DNA of 64,000 nucleotides. Origin: Paramacrobiotus metropolitanus (taxonomy: Eukaryota > Tardigrada > Eutardigrada > Parachela > Macrobiotidae). A program made the translations under genes and the position numbers. The notes under the pieces were generated by a model. That model made no database searches. It was not told the DNA's origin and saw nothing but the letters and a program-made list of their open reading frames with translations. The number at the start of each line of letters is the position of its first letter. The stretch's first letter is position 1. Shown here in pieces: positions 22,448 through 35,045 of this stretch. The stretch spans positions 1,550,001-1,614,000 of the forward strand of contig NW_026570225.1 of NCBI RefSeq assembly GCF_019649055.1, read 5' to 3'.

Positions 22448-25036
22448 ATGAGTTCTAACAAGAGTCGGAAGAGAAGTTCTCTTCTGGGGAAAATTCGCCA
22501 GCAGGTTCGTACGAGAAGAGCGTTGTTTGCTTTCTGATTTCAACTTGTTTAAATGGCATAACTACTGTACATGCAGCATGAGCATAGGGATCATAATTAT
22601 TATGGTTTAATTACTTACTTTAGCGGTTTAGCCGTGTATGGTAGTACCGTTGCAGTCTTGCTGATTTACAGTCATTTACTTGCTGTACTTTACAATGTCT
22701 TTAACACTGCCACTCTACTTACAGCCTTACATCTACATTCTAGGCTGAGATTGATTTTTCAGATGGAATTTTACTTCAGTGATGCCAGTTTAAGTAAGGA
22801 CCGCTTCCTGCAGGAAAAAATCAAACAGTCGGAAGATGGATGTAAGTAGGCGCTGAACAAAAGCCCCAGTTAACGTGTTGCAAGTTACAGCAACTACCTA
22901 AAAACAGTAAAATGCTCAACTTTTAACCTCCAGTTAGGTTATGTAATTCAGTATTCATTATAAATTTTAATACCTACTTAAGAGTAGTTAAGACTACAGA
23001 AGCTTGTGGGTGCCAGGCGCTTCGCTTGCCCTCTCTTTTTACGGTACGATCGTCGAGTACTAATAATTATTATGGTTTGCGCTGTACAGATGTTCCTGTA
23101 TCTCTCTTCCTGTCCTTTAACAAGCTGCGATCACTGACGACAGAAGAATCTCTTATTCGAGAGGCCGTCAAGACTTCTTCTTTGCTGCAGGTAACATGAT
23201 TTCTTACGCTGGCAATTAAAATCCGTTTTTTTGTAAAAACGAGAAAGAAAACATCGCCAAACGATGTGACTGAAATAATGATTCCTTCCAAATTTTCTGG
23301 CATTATTGAACTGACTTACAGGATAAAAAAAAATATTTATATATTTCATGCTTTATTTACATTTGAGTGCAAACCTCGGGTTTCTGCAGCTTTCGGAGGA
23401 TGGCTCGAAACTGAAACGCTGTGTGCCCATCAACTCGGATTTGGGACCGGTAGATGAAAGGACTCTGTATGCGGTAAGCTGATTGATTGATTAAGTCCTG
23501 CGTGATTTAATTGACAGTTTGCGGAAATTTTAGGAAAACATTCCGATGCATGCTGATCATGAGTGGCTCAAGAGTAAATTTTCCGTTTTCGGGCCAGTCC
23601 AGTACATTAGCCTCCCTAAATTTAAGGCATTAAAAACGATCAAAGGGTTTGCCTTTATCGAATTTGACAGTCCTGCTGCGGTTCAACGTGCCTGCGAAGT
23701 AAGTGGGAAGATAGATCTTTTTGCATCACTACTCGTGCCGGAACGGATATTACGTACAAAACAACATCAACGATAAGTACTAGAAGTATGCCGAAAGACA
23801 GTAAAGCACATGTTAATCAAAGTAACGTTTTAGTGTAAAATTACTAGTAGTTTTAATTAGTACTCGTAAGGGTACATTTAAGTTTTGCAGAAAATTTGTC
23901 CGTTTAAGGGGATGAGGCTTCAGCTTGTTTGGTTTTGACTTCAGTATTTTGCTCTTCCTTCCGCTGATTCTCAGCCAATGTTTGCTAAAGAAGCCGACTT
24001 GCCGAGCGTTCCCATTGTGACTATTCAGGATTTCGACGAGGACGAAATATCTGCCGCACATGGAACGAAACGCCGACACGACGATGTGGACACGGAAACT
24101 CCGGCTCTCCTTCCATCTAATGTTTCCGCAGAGTCAAAGCGTCACGAAGGTGAAGTTCCAGTCGCTCCTAAACCGATGTACCGGTTGCAGACAAAACCCA
24201 AAGGAGCACCTAGCAAACCCAATGCTCCTATCCTTGATCTCCGTCCTTTGAAAGTGATGCCCAAAACCCAGTGGATGGAATTGAAGAAGCGCTACCTGGA
24301 TCTGCAGAAAGCCAGCTATCGTGCCATCAAACAGAAACTCAACATGCTTAACGTTGGGGATGATGATCAGTCAGAAAGTAACGGAATGAAAGATGATGTT
24401 GACCTAATGATGGATAGCGACGATGACGAGATGTCGGAAGTGTCGGTGGATAAGGTCAAACCGCAGTCGCCGCACAGGAGAGTGCAAGCACAAAAGAGGC
24501 CGCAGAAACTGAGTGCTCCCACCAATTCCCCTGTTAAATCGACGGAGAAGAGTGTTAACCAGGTGCTCGGTGCCATTCTGCACTGGACCCTGTCCACTCC
24601 GATGGAAGACCGGAAAAAGTTAATTCAAGATGTTCGCACCATCAAACATGTGGAATTTGTGGATGTGCAGAACCCTACGGAGGTTATTGTGCGATGTGCT
24701 ACCGCCGAGGGTGCTAAGGAAGTTCGAGAGGAATTAATGAAGCGGGATAGTGGAAATGTGATCCGAATTCTTGAGGGTGACGAAGAGAAGGCCTACTGGA
24801 CAAAGATTGAAAGTGATATGAAGAAGCGCAGTGTCATGGGAAAGCAGCGACGCGGAAAGGCTAAGGTACGCGACGGCACTGCTCAGTCTGACGTAAGTTG
24901 CGGCTGATAAATGGGGAGCATTCATTGGCTTTGTTTTCATACGGTTGTATTGTAGGTTGTGGCCAATGCTGAAGAAGAAATGGAGAGTGTGGTGAAGGGA
25001 AACATTCACAACCGGCTTCATATAAAATTTGAGTAG
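22448..25036 (+). CDS. LARP7: La-related protein 7 (7SK snRNP chaperone)
   Basis: LARP7 binds the 3' end of 7SK RNA and stabilises the snRNP that restrains P-TEFb; in some animals it also promotes U6 modification. Exons: 22448-22504, 22763-22841, 23090-23190, 23390-23473, 23534-23698, 23975-24892 and 24956-25036, all consistent in phase. The La motif starts at MEFYFSDASLSKDRFL (residue 20), and RRM1 follows with KGFAFIEF (RNP1). A charged linker contains the family-conserved segment around WMELKKRYLDLQKAS. The C-terminal xRRM carries HVEFVDVQNP and GDEEKAYW, and the protein ends HIKFE, close to the HIRFSEYD end of human LARP7. The start ATG gives a short basic leader (KSRKRS), as in the family. 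Confidence 0.93.
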
Positions 25037-25608
25037 GCGCCTATCGTTTCCTGTTTTTGGGAATGGCAGCACGCCTGGCTATGGGTGTGACGTACAATTG
25101 CCATTATTGCAATCTGTAAATACGGTACAAGGGTACTTTAGTGTTGATTTGTTAAAGAAGTTGTTTCAGTAAGTTGATGCCTTGATGGTGATTGTTGGTT
25201 TTGCTTTTACGACGGATTGACCTACAGGAAAGTCGACTTTGCTGCTAAAAGTTTTGATAAATTGTTAATGAGATGCCGGTACGTTGATTAATTGTAGTCG
25301 CGGTACGTTGATTGCGGCTTATGTTCTGTATAAGTTGAAGCTACAAAAATTGCGCGTGGTTCACCAGGCGTTTTACTGTAGAAGCATAATTCTCTATGTT
25401 AGAAGTACCGATTAAGTTTACCACTTGACACCTCGAAAAGTTTTTGTAAAGCATATTTCAGAACTGGACAAATCAATAGTTCCACAATGGAACTTCCACT
25501 GCTTTAATGAATTTAACATATAGATATACTAGTACAATGCGCATGGTTTTAAGTACCTTATCTACCTATAACCTATTAATCGTAAATTCCATCAATACTG
25601 TTTAGCAG

Positions 25609-25693
25609 ATTAACGATAAGTACTAATCTAACGATAAATACTGTATTTATCTAACGATAAATATCTAACGATAAATACTAATCTAACGAGTAC
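25609..25693. repeat. short tandem repeat, TCTAACGATAAATACTAA
   Basis: Four to five imperfect copies of TCTAACGATAAATA, sometimes with CTAA, follow each other. It is a minisatellite-like tract downstream of LARP7. The rest of 25037-26146 shows no gene. Confidence 0.7.
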
Positions 25694-26146
25694 TTTCTTA
25701 CAAGAGTTTAGGTTTCTACCCACAAGAGCAAGCAACGCGGTAGAAATTTTTTTTCTGCTATTACTTCGTTCTTTGCTTCCCGTTAATAGTTGTCTTTTCC
25801 CGATCTTCTCACTCGGTTGTGTTTGGCAGTAATATAGATATTAAATATAAAGGAGCGCCGTCTCGTAACACTATAATGCACAGAGGTCGATGACAAAACT
25901 CATATCGCATTATGTCGGTACAGTGAGCACACTCAGCATGTAGGCGCTCTACTATCTATCGCTTTCTGGAAACACTGACAGGAAGTACAGTACGTTATTT
26001 ATTAAAATTTTTTGTGCAAAGGCACTCTGCTGCGAAGGAAAAAATTGCGAAAAACAATATAAAATGTAACTTTTGTCACGCTGACGTCTGCAGAACAACT
26101 TAAATAACAGCGGAAGGAATGCCATGAAAATCATTAGCACATCAAT

Positions 26147-26905
26147 TTATCCGAAAAGTTGCGACACCTGCTTGACAGTGTCTTCCGGCGACGTCACCGT
26201 ATGCCCCACCGTCCTCGCATCTTCAAAAATCTCATGGTCATTTCCTCCAGGCATGGTTTTATCGCCAAAAAAGTGGATGATCTTGAATCCGTCCTTTTCC
26301 AAATGCCGCAAACAGTACGTCTTATCCCAACCCTTGGGAAACACGTCGATACTGATTTGTCCACCGATACTGAACACCAATCCCAAATCAGAAAATTTCG
26401 CACGGAAGTCATCAATCATGGTCTGTCGTATCTTGTGCTCCTTGTCGTACTCCACAAATGCATCCCGTTCCGCCTGTGAACAGGAACGCCCTACAGGGCA
26501 CACATTCAGCATGCCTTTGCGGAATTCGATGAATGTTCCGCGCTTGAGTGGCAGACGGATTTTAGAAAGATACGCCAGTGCATAGTTGATAAAGTCCTGC
26601 AGTACTTCTTCGCCAAAGTGTTTCTGCAGGGATTCTTCGTGGATGAGTTGGCCATTCTTGAAGGCCACGAGGCCGTTCTCGGAAAAGCAGTAATCGAAGC
26701 GCATGGCTTCCTCCATTCCACCCATCTGTTCGGCGATCTTGGCCAGATCGGAGCCTCCAACTAAACCTACGTGCACTTTCTGCTGCAGATTCTCCAGGAA
26801 GTTCTTCGTCGTCGCCGTAATGCAATTGCGCGGCTTCGTCAGTGTCCCGTCCACGTCGAACAGGCAGATAACGTCACACGGACGGTCTAACATTTTGGGA
26901 ATCAT
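26147..26905 (-). CDS. PMM2: phosphomannomutase
   Basis: Phosphomannomutase interconverts mannose-6-phosphate and mannose-1-phosphate in the cytosol, feeding GDP-mannose and dolichol-mannose for N-glycosylation. The 252-residue frame has the HAD nucleophile motif DVDGTL (Asp at about residue 16), the conserved [10 protein letters not shown], the substrate-binding stretch with [16 protein letters not shown], and the C-terminal [16 protein letters not shown] that binds Mg2+. Length matches the family (about 246 residues). I chose ATG 26905; the frame stays open to an ATG at 27049, giving a 48-residue hydrophobic extension that I doubt. There are no introns, unlike most genes here, so a retrocopy origin is possible. 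PMM1 and PMM2 cannot be told apart by eye. Confidence 0.93.
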   Translation of the reverse strand: MIPKMLDRPCDVICLFDVDGTLTKPRNCITATTKNFLENLQQKVHVGLVGGSDLAKIAEQMGGMEEAMRFDYCFSENGLVAFKNGQLIHEESLQKHFGEEVLQDFINYALAYLSKIRLPLKRGTFIEFRKGMLNVCPVGRSCSQAERDAFVEYDKEHKIRQTMIDDFRAKFSDLGLVFSIGGQISIDVFPKGWDKTYCLRHLEKDGFKIIHFFGDKTMPGGNDHEIFEDARTVGHTVTSPEDTVKQVSQLFG

Positions 26906-27049
26906 AGCGCGTCTTAGAACACGGGAGAGGAATGCCAAAGTTGTTGCAGAACTTCTAACAATTAATTTTAAGCAATTGCTGCGGTGTTGCAGCACGGTGA
27001 GATGCACAATACAATGCAACCAAAACAGACCGACAGCGCTGCTGATCAC

Positions 27050-29734
27050 AAATTACTGCGCAGGAAGCAAACCTGACACAATTATTCAAACTGAAATTGA
27101 AAACTATAGGCCGATTTAGAAGTTTTCTGGCAAAACTTTTATACGAAAAAATTCAAAAAAATAAATCATGACACCATACCAGAATTATCGGTAATTTGCT
27201 TGCCAAAATTAAAAAACGCTTTGAAAATTTTCACGCTTTTATGTGACTTGAGCGACACGAAGTCACTGCGACGTGGCAGTATGGTGACTCGGTGCGGATA
27301 CAAAGTAGATGCAAGCAAGCGTGCAAACGTACAAATTTCTTCGCCGGAAAATGACGACGAAATTAGAACATACATATCTTCGGCATTTCGGTGCGTTGTT
27401 TACACCGACGCCAGACATCGATCGATACAATCGCAAACGCGGCGACAGACTCGAAAATAATTATGAACCATGCGATATTTTTATGAGACTACTCTATGTG
27501 ATGCAAAGTGGAGCCACATGTAATTCGAGATAGAACGCGAAGGTCTACGCCGCATACACACATTTGCAAAACCCATACGGCGCTGTTTGTTGCATAATCG
27601 CGCGCAATTAGGTTTTCGTTAATTTTTAACGAGAAGTACTCCTCTCTGGCACTGTTAAATTGCTAACTGCACCTGTATATTACATAATTATTTTGATGTT
27701 GACGTCCAACTGCTTCACGACTGAATATACTGTACGTATGGAAGGTTACAACTATGAACCATCGCCTGATTTCCTAATGTATCTATTTTACAACTGATCG
27801 AGGAACCAACGGAAGACACTGCATTTTTGTACAGGTTTTTTCTATGCTGATGTGTTAAGCGATTCTTCTTTTCGCCTTCGCGCGAAATATTTGCCACACC
27901 GTTTCCGTACCAGATCTTGTCAAATCAGAACGAAAGCCAAACAGCTGAACTAGTGACGTCAGAACGCCACTGCTGTCGTCTGCATTGCCCAAAGTACCGC
28001 CTCTTAAGTGACCATGATTTCCGGCAAATTGTAAGTAATCTGGAATGTGTTAAATTGTGGAATAAGTATAAATTATACTTTAGTGTCAAGTGTCACCGCT
28101 GGAAGGCTGCGAGAAGGACCAGTTTGTTAATCAAACGTCGAAAATGTTAATGTATACTCCATGATCCTTACAGTCGTTGCATGAGATAATAATGAAATCA
28201 TGGAACGATCACCATGAAAATGGGGAATATCACTAATACGGGATAGCTAATGCTAACCTATGTTACCTCGGATTACAGTATTTATTAGTATTATATAAGT
28301 ATTCATTACGATACGGACCATAAGATCGTGATACGAAAGTCTCTCATTAAAAGCTATTTTCTAGCGAATTTCACAGTCAGTGTGAAAATGTGGCTATTAG
28401 CCGTAATCACTTCGTGATGAGCTATCATGCAGTTATAAACGCAGTTTATTAATTGTTGCTGTTTCTAAGCCGATGTCATTATTTTTTTACTGTACCAGGA
28501 TATTTGTAGACGGAATAAGGACTATTAGCAAGTAAGGAGTAAAGACGTAAACAACTTTCGAAGTGAACTCTCATGCAGTGCATGCACAACAGTATGACGT
28601 GAATTGCTACGGTACGAGTACGTATGTATTGTAAAATTACTACTTTGTAATACGCCAGTTTCCGACAGTTAGGCTTAATTGTTCGAGACCGTTTTCCTTT
28701 AACCTGATCGAGAATAGTTTTAATCTTTTAAGTAATTGTTTTATGCAAAACCAGTCCGGCATTATGTGAATAGCGCTAGCTGTGATCCGACAGGAATGAG
28801 CTTTCCTTTGCTGACCACCGGTGTGGCGCAGCGGTGCTGACCATGAATGAAAAGGTCACTCGATCTGTATATCGTACATTTGAATAATCACCGCCGCCGC
28901 GGTAACAGTGAAACCTGCCTGCTGCAATATAAAAACGCATAAAACGAACTGTACTCTTAAGAGAATTTTAGTGATTTCTGGAAAACTGCAGTGCTGTCAG
29001 TATAATAACGTCTTTTTTGCACAATTTGGAGAAGTAAAGCACCCAGGACGAGATGCACTCTAACAGTAGCTCTAAAATTCTCGGCGTAAAACTGCTACGG
29101 GTACCCGGTAGTGGTACACACTTGTAAAATGTAGCTAATCATCGGAAGTCAACGCGTTGTCAGCGTTAATTGTTTTCAGCTCAATCGTCATGTTTATGGG
29201 TTATGCGAAGTGTTTCGCAGAACAAAAGGCAGGGATGCTCGAAGTGGATGTAGCGTTTTCCACACCAAGTCAGCTTTTTTGTAGCGAAAATTCCTTCGCT
29301 GCACGCACAACAATGATAACGATTAACGAGTGCTGCAGGACAGCTGGAAGTTTTTACTTAAAACACTGTACGGTGCAACCGTTGTACGTTTGTTGTCTCA
29401 AGTCATACTCCACGTCAAGTGCAGTGGTTCTGCTTGCGCATTACATTTTCCACATGATGCCTTGATATGTGTTTCACAAATCCGGTTCATAGGTCTATAC
29501 CACAGGGACAAACATACGGTGTGGCTGCCTGTGTTTTTCCGGCGTTTTGTTCACTCGCCTTAATATTCTCACTAGAGAATATCGCTGCCAGTCGAGTTGT
29601 TTGTTGAGAGAAACTTCCCGTGCATGGCTTAACATGTAGATTGTACACACTGATTAGATGGTTCTCTCTTTTAATTTTTATCTTTCTTGACCATTATAAA
29701 TTGACTTGCAGCACACTGTCAGCAGCGGTGAAGA
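27050..29734. other. no confident gene
   Basis: Short frames at 27200-27533, 27917-28150 and 29157-29465 lack recognisable domains. The last begins with a hydrophobic stretch and could be a leader exon. The 3' part presumably includes the promoter and 5' leader of the zinc-finger gene, with a possible acceptor at about 29711 just before its ATG. Confidence 0.4.
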
Positions 29735-31014
29735 ATGTCGCTGCAGTCCAGTGAATTGCGGGGATTTTTAACATCATTCAATGCAAAGTTTGCCAGCAGA
29801 CTGACGGAGTACTACACATCTCGACATCCAGGCCAATCAGCCTTTAAAAAATACGTCCGTCCCAGCAGCAACTCCAACAACAACACCCACAATCAGAACA
29901 GCCACAGTACAAAAATGGACGACGACAAGCGGTCATCGGTCATCAAATTCGCGTGCTCCGCGGTTGATACACAGCCGTTGGATTTGTCTGTGCCCAAACC
30001 GTCAACGTCAACAAAATCCAAAAAGACCATATCACTGGCAAAGCAGCACGAACCAGTCAGCCTGTGTAAGGCAGACAGCGAGGAGAAAACGCTGACCGAA
30101 AGCCTCAGCGATGAAAAACTTGTAGGCATCAAGAAAAGCAGTAAACTCGGACAAGAATTTGAGGTGGAAAAAGCCGACGGGAGAGCGGAATGTGGATTGT
30201 GTGGCAAGTTATACGCGACCAAGAAGTGTTTGAAGATTCATCTTCGGCTGCACTACGGCATCAAACCCTACCAGTACGTTGCAGTGTCCGGCATGCAAAT
30301 CGTGACCTTTCCAACGTATTTCTCTTGTTCCGTAGGTGTAGTTTCTGTCCGAAGAGTTTCGCTCAGTCCAATGTTCTGAAAGCGCACATTGCCTACCACA
30401 CCGGAAGGCGGGACTGGGTGTGTGAGATCTGCAATAAAGCCTTCACACAGTCGGCACATCTGCGCACGCACAGGAAGACGCATTCGTCGCAGAAGGATTA
30501 CCAGTGTCCATACTGCCAGCGGTGTTTTAGTTCCAAGCGTACGTATGCGTTATCGACAACCATTAAACTCCATATTTATTTTTGGACTCTAAAATTGCGG
30601 TCTTTTGTAGAGAGATGCGAAACTCATATTCGCCATCACACTGGCGAGCCGAATTACCGCTACGTGTGTCTGGCGTGCGACAAGTGCTTCACGCGCAGTG
30701 AATCGCTGCGCTACCACGAGAATTCCGTCCACCGGGGATTTCGGCCCTACATCTGCTCAGACAGGAGCTGCGGGAAGACATTCAGTCGGCAGTCCAGTCT
30801 CAAACGCCACATTCGCTCCGTGCACGGGCTCAAACAGGAACAGGAATCGACACCGGAAGTGGAGACTGCCACTCCGTCTGTCGTTGATGTTCCGCCGCCG
30901 GTTGGAGCCGGCAGTAATCCGCCCATTGTCCGTCCCATCTGTCACGTCGCCCCTCCGTTTTTCAACCATCTGGTGCGGTACAATTCAGCGGATGTCGACT
31001 GCAGCGGTATCTGA
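29735..31014 (+). CDS. six-finger C2H2 zinc-finger transcription factor with PLDLS motif
   Basis: Three exons, 29735-30273, 30336-30538 and 30611-31014, join in frame. Residues about 89-93 form PLDLS, the motif by which many repressors bind CtBP. Six C2H2 fingers follow: CGLCGKLYATKKCLKIHLRLH, then CSFC...H-x3-H, CEIC...H-x3-H, CPYC...H-x3-H, CLAC...H-x4-H and a final finger with a wider CSDRSC spacing and H-x4-H. Linkers between early fingers are TGEKP-like. The tail is Pro-rich. The junction from 30273 to 30336 restores a complete second finger and the one from 30538 to 30611 a complete fourth. It probably acts in the nucleus as a DNA-binding repressor. I do not assign an orthologue. Confidence 0.88.
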
Positions 31015-33240
31015 TGGAAAAAAATTTGATTTGCTTTGGTATAATATGGAAATGCTCAACCGGAGACTGTGAGTCTACATTCGCACTGTGTTGTTTTATT
31101 GAATGTTTTCATTCTGCCACTTTCAGCATTTGGTTTTAATTTTTGCCACATAGAATTTGATGATAGCTTGTGAGGTTTCATAAGACTGTAGCAGTATATA
31201 GAAGAGGTAGATTGCTCAAGGTGCATACATTATACATACATTTTATTTGGATACAGTAAGCCGTGAATTGCCGTGGCAGCGGCTGCCAAGACTTGATCAT
31301 AAATAAGAAAAACATGTGATAACGACGCTCTGCAAGTTACCCGTAGGTCGTAAATGTGATACAAAGTGTCGGTAAATAGACGATAAACAGGGCCGCGGGC
31401 TGAATGCGATGGTTGCTGTTTGTTGCACACATGCGAAGGTTGCAATGCCGGTTAAGCCCGACGACTAGCTCCTGTATCTAGTCGAAATTCTCTTGTATAC
31501 GTGCGCGTCTGCAAGGTTCCGTAAACGAAAAAGTTTGACTGCCGATTGTTAAGTAGCGTTAAATGTGCTGCTGGCAACATTCGCGTTTTTCTCAGAATGA
31601 CATAAACGTGTGAATGACTTCCATCTCACTGGTTTACGTTGCTTTGAATGGCCACCTGCAGATAGCGCGCGTAATAAAAATGCGATTACACTGCAAGCGC
31701 CAGCATGCATCATGCATGCATCAGTATGGGGCGCATAATAAAATCGCTTTTCGTATTTTTAAGCAATTAATTTACTTATATAACACTTTTAAGAAAAAAT
31801 GGCACGCTAATTTAAACGGACTCATCACTAGATTAACGATACAATTTGTAGAATACCGACTTTACACCGATATATCGGAAAATCAGCTGAATGAATACAG
31901 CTGAATGTACAGTAAAACTCGTTGACTGGTTATAAGTATATTTTTTGCGGAAAGCCGGAAACGTTAGTTAAACAGCAGAATCCCGGTAATGATCCGGTAT
32001 TGCCCTGTTTATTACGTGAATCTGTAATGAATTAACAATGTACCTGAACAACTAAAATAAACTTGAAATAATAACTTAACTTGGTGAAATCTTTTAAATG
32101 TCTGTGGAGATACGTTTACATCGACGATAACTAGTACTGTACGACGTGTACATACGTTTAGGTACATGAAACCGAATACTATGGTGGTTCGTGTTTTCAA
32201 GAGAGAAGATATTACAGAATTCTGTAAAATACGTGGATCTACGATGTCATTCTAATATTCCTCCGGTAAAAAATGGAATTTAGACAAATGAGACGATTTA
32301 GACAAAATGCATGCTTTCCACAGTATTTCGTAATGCTTACAAAATCGGAACAGCCTGAAACATTATTTTAATAAGGAGCCGTGACGTATTCAAGAAATTT
32401 CCATATTTCCGAAGCGAACAACAATTACGGCACAGTAAATTCGAGATAAGATAATATAATTTTCTTCTCTAGATCTGCTGAAAAAAAGGCTACGTACGTG
32501 CGGTTATGTAAAACAAGTTTTTTGCTGCTTATTTCGCTGGTGTACAGTACAGCGACACACTTGGTGGTACAGCCACTGAGCCACATGCACACTTGGTGCC
32601 GTTAAATGATTAAACAAGAATCTGCAACATTTATTTCTTCTTCTTTGTCAAATACTTCAAACGATATACACTATACGGTACGAAAACCATTTCAGGCGCT
32701 ATTCCTATAGCCACCTTTTTAAATAACATACAATATCTTGTCATCAGTACTCGTAGCGGTTTCAAGCATATGCTCTCATTATGACATATAAATGAGCAAA
32801 AGAATATGCTATTATATACAAAAACGATTGGTTACAATCGACTATCGGTGCATACCGCTTTCCGGTAAATTCTTTTATCACGATGAAGCCGAAGCGATAT
32901 ATTTAGAACTTCAGACGATTCAACAGTTTTCAGCTTAAACACTTATCATCCTCCAGTCCGCGCGAACTGTTCACAAAAGGTGAAAATCAAGGTAAGCAAC
33001 ATTTTCCAAGCATAATAAACGAAATGAACACCTTTCTATGCCACCATGTTTCAGATTTCAATCCCCGTACACGCACAAAACACAAATATTGTAGTTTATT
33101 CGATTAAAACGTTTTAGAATGCAAAAGTACAGTCATCAGTCATCCAAAGTACCGCCGAAATAATGAAAACAGAAAAACGATGGAGATAATTCCCATCGCG
33201 TTTGTCCAAACGTTACGCCGTCCGCCGCTGACATTTGGCA
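31015..33240. other. no confident gene
   Basis: The first part is likely the 3' untranslated region of the zinc-finger gene. Small frames at 31230-31445, 31614-31904 and 32012-32200 have no recognisable domain. The base composition is AT-rich. Confidence 0.45.
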
Positions 33241-34441
33241 CTAGAATTCTTTATTCATCTCAGGCCTGAGCTGTGCAGTGGTCTGTATTTGGAGCGATGC
33301 TTTATCTTCCAGGTGATTTACAATCACACCCGGCAAATCTCCCCGATTATTTTGCGAAATCTGCATAGTACACACAGGCACAGTTAATGGAACTTTACGG
33401 TCGACTATCAGCCTAATGAATCATAATATCAATTTATTTATTATTGTATCGTATTTAAGTAATTCAACGCCTGTTACATTGTTATGTACAGTACTTGAAC
33501 AGTAGTGTCGGAATTTTTGTACCTGAAAAATTTGTACATCGTTCCGCTGTAAAATGTCAACCACCGCGGGCGGAAGCTTCCCGCGGGCCGGCAACGTGCC
33601 CACAACTCGCACACCAGAACAATCCAGCAACTTCCGCACCGCCGGGAAAAATCGGGGCGACTTCAATTCCATGGATCCAATTTCGTCACAGAAGAACACA
33701 CATGGTTCGGATGAGGCGGCGGCAGCTTCCAGCATCGGTAACACCAGGGATTCAAACCGCTCCAACTGCACATAGTATTTTCCTAATGTCGGTGCCGGCC
33801 CAACCGGTTTCCTGCGCAATAGTTACAGTACTGTACATCATTATGGATACGCCGTAGCACGCCTGTGATGTGATTAGTTTCATGCGGCAACCAACCAATT
33901 CAAGATCCAAATAGCGATAATTAGTCGAAATTGATACAACCTTATCGGGAAAAGAAAGAGGAAGATTAACTGATTGTGAACTGTGCAGTGTGGATCACTT
34001 ACTCGATTGTTGCCAGTGGGCAAGTCGCTCCACTGACGAGATCGCGCACAATGAATCCGCTGCGGATACCATCAGGAGTGCGCTGTTCGTCCGTGCAAAA
34101 TCCATTGAACATACATTTACTTTTCACATCACTAGACGTATTTTTCAGGTGCTGGAAGATCTTGCCAATACACGTAGTTTTTTCCGGATCCTGAAAATAC
34201 TCTTTTACAATCCCCAATCCGAAGGATCAGACACTATCAGACATATCTGTAAATTATCACTGACACGCAATCGTGTTGCTCTGCTCATGTTCGCAACCAA
34301 AGTAACGAATTCACTAGGCAGACATTCACTTTTTCAACTGACTACGCAGTATAAGCATGCGTTTTTTCACTCGTAAACCTATTGCGCTGGAAATAACGAA
34401 CCGGGCATCCCTTGGATGAAAATATGACGCTTTCCCGGCAT
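33241..34441 (-). CDS. NTPCR: cancer-related nucleoside-triphosphatase (NTPCR), apparent frame break
   Basis: NTPCR is a small THEP1-type NTPase that hydrolyses nucleoside triphosphates in vitro. Exons on the minus strand: 34402-34441, 34003-34190, 33523-33811 and 33241-33360. Exon 1 encodes MPGKRHIFIQGMPG, the start of the P-loop. Exon 2 supplies the lysine/threonines and a FNGFCTDEQR segment matching the human DGFYTEEVR. Exon 3 carries the conserved CVFFCDEIGSMEL (Walker B) and GTLPARGK. Exon 4 encodes SQNNRGDLPG and the stop. Exon phases fit except between exons 1 and 2: a run of six A bases (34177-34182 as T on the plus strand) leaves exon 2 one base out of frame right inside the P-loop. 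The rest is conserved, so this looks like an indel in the assembly or a young null allele. Confidence 0.85.
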
Positions 34442-35045
34442 TGCGCCGGCGATCACGCTCTGGCCAAAATTCGGAAGAGAGAAAGTGCAGCGCTTTTAAC
34501 AATCAAATGGTTATAGTCATAGGGATATTATATATAAAACGATAAATATTAAGTAACAGAACAATTTATGACCTGACCCAGATTATTAATTCTTGGAAAC
34601 GCATCAAACTTAAGTATAAAAATCCGGTCAGTTCAACAAGGAGAATACGACAACAGAAAATAACAACTTTTTCGTACGAAGTACGAAGTACTGAGCCTGA
34701 TAAAGATAAATCATCATAAATGCAAATAAAAGTCACACAGCGAAAAACTAGTGGGGGTAAACAGTAATAAGCATCACGGTGCATGATTGCAGTGTCGCAG
34801 CGCTTAACTCCCGAGTCGTTCAGTTACTTATCAGCATGGTCAAGGACCAGGTGCGCTGCTAAAGCATATGGACGTCGTTCAGCATAACAAATTACAAATT
34901 TTGGTTTCTTGTGACTTTTCTCTATATCAGTTGTTGCTTTCGAATTTCAAATTATTTATCTTAATTTGTGGTAGATTGCACGCTTTTCTGGTTTCTTAGT
35001 CCGTGTTTTTATTTTGGATACACGATTGCATTTCCTGTCCAAGTA

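Noticed and set aside
26907-27049. N-terminal extension of phosphomannomutase as a mitochondrial signal
   Set aside because: It is open by chance length, hydrophobic rather than amphipathic, and the family starts at the internal ATG.
28808-28870. tRNA-derived SINE suggested by GGTGTGGCGCAGCGG
   Set aside because: Only an A-box-like word is present, with no B box or repeat body.
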